Below, piece by piece: positions 60,798 through 64,000 of a stretch of 64,000 nt of DNA (position 1 is the first letter of the stretch; each line of letters starts with the position of its first letter). This stretch comes from Sulfuricella denitrificans (GTDB taxonomy: Bacteria > Pseudomonadota > Gammaproteobacteria > Burkholderiales > Sulfuricellaceae): the NCBI GenBank assembly GCA_002632355.1, contig NSJJ01000010.1, positions 1-64,000 of the forward strand, given 5' to 3'. The notes below the pieces were generated by a model. It had not been told where the DNA came from. It saw nothing but the letters and a program-made list of their open reading frames with translations, and searched no databases. Made by a program: the position numbers and the translations under genes.

Positions 60798-62024
60798 TTA
60801 CGCCACCCTGCTGTTGATCGGTATCACTGCCGCGCCAGACTTCAAGCCGTCCAGATAATCGGCCCAGTCCTGCATCATGGTGGTTCGTTCCTCGATGTAG
60901 CTGCCGCGATTGTATGCGCCTCGCACCTTGTTCTTTTCGCCGTGGGATAACTGGCGTTCGATTGCGTCCGGGTTATAGCCGCGTTCATTCAGTCCGGAAG
61001 ATGCAACTGCACGGAAGCCATGCGCGGTTGATTCGAAGCCCATGCGCTTCTGAATGGCAAAGTTGAGGGTGTTTTCGCTCATGCACTCGGTCGGCTTGCC
61101 AAACTTGGGGAACAGGTAGCGCCCATGCCCTGAATAGGGCCGTAGAGCCTCGATAGTGGCGATGGCCTGCTCTGACAGGGGTACATACTGCCATGTGTCG
61201 GTTTTCGTTACCCAGTAGCTCCACATCCTGTTTTCCAGATCCATGTCGGCCCATTGCGCCTGACGCAGTTCTCCGGGTCTGGGCCATGTCAGCGCCAGCA
61301 ATCGAAGCGCCAGCCGGGTAATCGGTTCTATCCGGCTAAAGGGATCATCCAGCGCCAACAGGAAGCGCCGCAACTCGCCTTTATCCAGCAGTGCCTTGTG
61401 GTGTTCGGCAGCGGGTTTTTTCTGTAGCTCGCCTTTGGTGTCGGCAACGGGATCATGGGCGCAATATTTCCGGTTGCCTGTACGGGCAAAGCGAAATATC
61501 CGCCCCAGCAGTTCACGCACCCGGTAAGCGGTTTCCATCGCGCCACGGCTTTCAATGCGCCTGAGTACAGCCAGCACCAGATCAGTGTCGATTGCGGTTA
61601 TGGGTGTTTTGCCAAGAATAGGCAGGACATGATTGGTGAGAATGGAGCGGTTCTTTTCTGCGGTGGAAGTAGCCCAGGTCTTTTGACTGACAAGCCATTC
61701 TTCCACGATCAGGTGAAACAGGTTTTCAGCATCCATGCGCCGCTTGATCTTGTCGGCCTTGCGCTTGGCTGAGGGGTCTATTCCATCGGCTATGAGCAAT
61801 CTGGCATCGTTGGCTCTGCCGTTTGCATCGGCCAACTTGATGAGTGGATAGTTGCCGAGCGTGAGCGTCTTGGCTTTGCCGTCTATCCTGTAGCGCAGCA
61901 TCCATACGCGCTTTCCATCAGGATGCACCAGCAGCGCGAGGCCGTTGCCATCAGTGACCCGCCTGACTTTTCCACCCTCTTTGTCCGGCTTCGTGTTGTC
62001 TATCTGCTTTTGCGTAAGTGCCAT
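60798..62024 (-). CDS. int: P4-type tyrosine integrase
   Basis: 408 residues with the N-terminal DUF4102 arm-binding domain (MALTQKQIDNTKPDKEGGKVRRVTDGNGLALLVHPDGKRVWMLRYRIDG), a core-binding domain, and the catalytic domain: R249 (TWPRPGE), HGFR at 335-338, H361 (LSHGEKNKVRGAYNRGSY) and Tyr 371. It should catalyse integration at the adjacent tRNA-Leu. It is transcribed away from the tRNA; a few TACTCACA arm-like sites lie between them. Confidence 0.95.
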   Translation of the reverse strand: MALTQKQIDNTKPDKEGGKVRRVTDGNGLALLVHPDGKRVWMLRYRIDGKAKTLTLGNYPLIKLADANGRANDARLLIADGIDPSAKRKADKIKRRMDAENLFHLIVEEWLVSQKTWATSTAEKNRSILTNHVLPILGKTPITAIDTDLVLAVLRRIESRGAMETAYRVRELLGRIFRFARTGNRKYCAHDPVADTKGELQKKPAAEHHKALLDKGELRRFLLALDDPFSRIEPITRLALRLLALTWPRPGELRQAQWADMDLENRMWSYWVTKTDTWQYVPLSEQAIATIEALRPYSGHGRYLFPKFGKPTECMSENTLNFAIQKRMGFESTAHGFRAVASSGLNERGYNPDAIERQLSHGEKNKVRGAYNRGSYIEERTTMMQDWADYLDGLKSGAAVIPINSRVA

Positions 62025-62060
62025 GATTTAGCCCTTTCCCAGCAAGGATTTAGCGGTTTT

Positions 62061-62100
62061 TACTCACACCCCTATTTCTACTCACCAGCATACTCACAAA
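62061..62100. repeat. Right arm-type sites of the element
   Basis: TACTCACACC (62061), TACTCACCAG (62079) and TACTCACAAA (62091); the last with its CCAGCA flank is identical to the left end at 58042. Confidence 0.65.
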
Positions 62101-62142
62101 AAGGCAAAGTTACAACGCACCCTGACGCACACAACGCACAAC

Positions 62143-62176
62143 AAAAAACCCCTGAAACTCAATGTTTACAGGGGTT
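62143..62176 (-). terminator. Terminator downstream of tRNA-Leu
   Basis: On the minus strand AACCCCTG pairs with CAGGGGTT across a 14-base loop and is followed by TTTTTT. It lies about 35 bases past the tRNA 3' end, inside the element. Confidence 0.75.
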
Positions 62177-62210
62177 CTTTGATTTACTGCTGCTTACTGC
62201 AACACATATT

Positions 62211-62297
62211 TGGTGCCGGGAGCCGGAATCGAACCGGCACGATGTTGCCACCGCGGGATTTTGAGTCCCGTGCGTCTACCAGTTCCGCCATCCCGGC
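62211..62297 (-). tRNA. tRNA-Leu (CAA)
   Basis: 87 bases with CCA. The anticodon stem is CGGGA/TCCCG around CTCAAAA, giving anticodon CAA. The acceptor GCCGGGA pairs with TCCCGGC, the T arm reads CCGGTTCGATTCCGG, and a type II variable arm is present. The 3' end is the attachment site of the element. Confidence 0.96.
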
Positions 62298-62416
62298 TGA
62301 TAGAGAGCGGCGATTATCAACCAAAACACCGATTTCGGCAAGTAGCGACGCTGCCATCGCCCTATATGGAACAGTCTGAAAATTCATATTCCGGAGATGC
62401 ACTGCTAGAATGCCCC

Positions 62417-63043
62417 ATGAACGAAAAAATTCGCCGCATACTCAACCAGATCACAGCGCTCGAAGATGAATTGCGCGCAACGCTTCAGGAACAGGAAGGT
62501 CGTTTGCGCTACCAGATCGAGGGCAAGCGCATTGAATTCGAGCATGCCATCAGGGATGCGCACCTCAAGCTGAAACGTGGCGTGTTTCGCTGGTTTCTAT
62601 CCATTCCTCCGCAAAACCTTCTCACCGCCCCCATTATCTACGGCATGGTCGTTCCCCTGGCACTGGCCGACCTTTGCGTCTCGCTCTACCAGCTGAGTTG
62701 CTTTCCGATTTACGGCATTCCCAGGGTCCGGCGCAGCGATTACATCGTATTCGACCACCAGCACCTGGCATACCTCAATATTATCGAGAAGTTTCACTGC
62801 CTTTATTGCTCATACGCCAGCGGGGTGCTGGCTTATGCGCGCGAAATCACAGCCCGCACCGAGCAGTATTTCTGCCCGATCAAGCATGCGCGAAAAGTGC
62901 TGGGGGCTCATCGACGTTATGCCATTTTCATGGATTACGGCGAGGCGGAAGATTTTCATGCCAGGCTGGCTGAACTCCGTGCCCAGCTCGCGCATGAACT
63001 CGAGAACGATGAAGCACAAAAGGACAGGAATAATCCGGATTAA
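62417..63043 (+). CDS. Conserved membrane-associated protein with Cys motifs
   Basis: 208 residues; the ATG at 62417 (MNEKIRRILNQ) is chosen, with an in-frame start at 62366 as alternative. Coiled coil at 5-50, a hydrophobic segment (APIIYGMVVPLALADLCVSLYQLS), then RVRRSDYIVFDHQHLAYLNIIEKFHCLYCSYASGVLAYAREITARTEQYFCPIKHARK. The pattern FHCxYC...YFCPIKHA is conserved in a family of proteobacterial hypothetical proteins, probably metal-binding. Adjacent to tRNA-Leu but outside the element. Confidence 0.65.
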   Translation: MNEKIRRILNQITALEDELRATLQEQEGRLRYQIEGKRIEFEHAIRDAHLKLKRGVFRWFLSIPPQNLLTAPIIYGMVVPLALADLCVSLYQLSCFPIYGIPRVRRSDYIVFDHQHLAYLNIIEKFHCLYCSYASGVLAYAREITARTEQYFCPIKHARKVLGAHRRYAIFMDYGEAEDFHARLAELRAQLAHELENDEAQKDRNNPD

Positions 63044-63127
63044 ACCCGCTTGCTGACCACATGAACACGCATTCGTGGCCGTATTTAACCTGTGTCATCC
63101 CAGGCGGGCACCCTTATAATGTGTGCC

Positions 63128-63463
63128 ATGGCCAATCCATTCACTGCTCGCTGGACCATCACGGGAAACAACCTGTGCCTTGGACATTGGGAAATCCGCT
63201 ATCGTGAGCGGCTGATCGAACTCGACCCCGACCGGCGCGAAAAGGATATGGGCAGCTATGGCATCTACAGCTATATCTTTCCCGACGATGATGATCTGGC
63301 TGAAGGACTGAAGGAGGACGACTGGATTCTTGAAAAAGCGGAATGGCTGGTCGATTTCTTTAGCGCTCACGACATCCCCGTCGACGAAGCGCACATGCGC
63401 TGGTTTTACCAGGCCATCAACCCTCAGGACTGGCGTTGCGGCAGTTGCGGGGGCTGCATCTGA
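63128..63463 (+). CDS. Small acidic protein with C-terminal Cys-rich tail
   Basis: 111 residues from ATG 63128; an in-frame ATG at 63119 is an alternative. Trp- and Asp-rich sequence (DDDDLAEGLKEDDWILEKAEWLVDFFS, VDEAHMRWFYQAINPQDW) closing in CGSCGGC. No family recognised; the tail could bind metal or iron-sulphur. Confidence 0.55.
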   Translation: MANPFTARWTITGNNLCLGHWEIRYRERLIELDPDRREKDMGSYGIYSYIFPDDDDLAEGLKEDDWILEKAEWLVDFFSAHDIPVDEAHMRWFYQAINPQDWRCGSCGGCI

Positions 63464-63483
63464 CCATCCTCCGCGTTTTGCGC

Positions 63484-64000
63484 CTACTCCGGGCGCGCGC
63501 CCGGCAGGCGGGATATCTGGACGTTGGCAAGCGTTGAATAGAGCGGTGGGCTGAACACCCTGGAAATAATCGCCGCAATCAGGGCCACGGCCATCAGGCT
63601 GATTACCATCTCATGGCCGTCGATCATTTCCATGACGATGATGAATGAGGTAATCGGTGCCTGAGTCACCGCAGCCAGGAATCCGACCATACAAAGCGCA
63701 CCTATGGCTGCTGCCACATGCGGGTCTCCGAACAGGGGCAGGAGACCATGACCGATCCCGGCGCCGATGGAAAGAGAGGGTGCGAATATCCCGCCAGGAA
63801 CACCGCTGAGATAGGTAAAAATCGTGGCAAGGTACTTGATGGGCGCGTACTGCCACGTCTCCGTGAGGCCGCCATCGAGCATGTCGCGGGTAATGATGTA
63901 ACCCGAGCCGTGAGCGGCGCCTCCGCTGACAGCGCCCAGCAAGGCCACCATCAGGCCGCAGAACCCCGCCCACCACAGCGGGTGAATATCGCGAAAGCGC
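63484..64000 (-). CDS. ClC-family chloride channel/antiporter, C-terminal part (cut by window edge)
   Basis: Read from 64000 leftward: RFRDIHPLWWAGFCGLMVALLGAVSGG, then GVPGGIFAPSLSIGAGIG (the ClC GxFxP selectivity motif), ALCMVGFLAAVTQAPITSFIIVMEM and several membrane helices. The stop is at 63484. The N-terminal half and any regulatory domain are outside the window. Confidence 0.88.
   Translation of the reverse strand, partial: RFRDIHPLWWAGFCGLMVALLGAVSGGAAHGSGYIITRDMLDGGLTETWQYAPIKYLATIFTYLSGVPGGIFAPSLSIGAGIGHGLLPLFGDPHVAAAIGALCMVGFLAAVTQAPITSFIIVMEMIDGHEMVISLMAVALIAAIISRVFSPPLYSTLANVQISRLPGARPE

Larger units (their letters stand above)
57968..62228. mobile_element. Small integrated element in tRNA-Leu(CAA), about 4.3 kb
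   Basis: The right end (62207-62228) contains the tRNA 3' end; the left end (57968-57988) has the same stretch, TATTTGGTGC followed by GGGAGCCGGAA, lacking one C (21 of 22 bases). A P4-type integrase gene lies next to the tRNA and is transcribed away from it. Arm-like repeats with the 16-base identity CCAGCATACTCACAAA occur at both ends. Inside: integrase, an unknown 168-residue protein, AlpA-like regulator, a Gly/Arg-rich helix-turn-helix-type protein, a 48-residue ORF, a 154-residue protein beside an array of four repeats, and copy 2 of the membrane protein. No transfer or phage structural genes are present. Confidence 0.75.

Overview
The window (64 kb, GC-rich, dense coding) looks like a chromosome segment of a betaproteobacterium, most likely of the Nitrosomonadales (Gallionella/Sulfuricella-type). 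This rests on the pcnB-folK-dgk-panB-panC order, the CpxAR pair, an RND pump, an aryl-polyene-like gene set and several cyclic-di-GMP proteins; the genus cannot be fixed from sequence reading alone.

Layout. 1-2 kb: a Cpx-type two-component system (sensor kinase cut by the window edge) and a divergent EF-hand protein. 2.1-8.6 kb: TetR regulator plus an RND tripartite efflux pump. 9-18.1 kb: a long overlapping operon for a YbhGFSR-like ABC exporter (TolC, HlyD, two ATPases, two permeases) with an HD-GYP cyclic-di-GMP protein inserted between the HlyD and ATPase genes, followed by a class II cytochrome c, a small membrane protein and a TetR regulator. 18.2-23.4 kb: ExbB/ExbD/TonB-like genes, a CbiM-like membrane protein, a HAD phosphatase and a BtuCD-type ABC transporter. 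23.5-30.2 kb: a GGDEF-EAL protein, then pcnB, folK, dgk, panB and panC. 30.3-33.2 kb: a MHYT-PAS-GGDEF-EAL protein. 33.7-44.4 kb: an aryl-polyene/FAS-II-like cluster (ACP, acyl ligase, dehydratases, acyltransferase, LolA-like protein, MMPL exporter, ketosynthase pair, ketoreductase, glycosyltransferase) interrupted by a ccdAB toxin-antitoxin pair. 44.4-46.2 kb: a DUF3465 protein, a polysaccharide deacetylase and panD.

46.3-56 kb holds a two-partner secretion pair (TpsB, TpsA) divergent from a TPR-CHAT protease-like protein, a CHASE2 adenylate cyclase and a DUF928 protein. This assembly is best known from cyanobacteria and is the most unusual multigene system here. 56-57 kb carries a secreted protein of unknown function.

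57.97-62.23 kb is a small integrated element in the 3' end of a tRNA-Leu(CAA) gene. It has a P4-type integrase, an AlpA-like regulator, small helix-turn-helix-type genes, an array of four repeats with hairpin spacers, matching arm-type sites at both ends, and one of two near-identical 126-residue membrane protein genes; the other copy lies just outside. Remnants at its left edge suggest an earlier element used the same tRNA gene. The window ends with two conserved small proteins and the C-terminal part of a ClC chloride channel.

Regulation visible in the sequence includes CpxR-type boxes (GTAAA-N5-GTAAA) upstream of cpxR and upstream of the ABC exporter operon, palindromic operators before both exporter systems and before ccdAB, and several intrinsic terminators.
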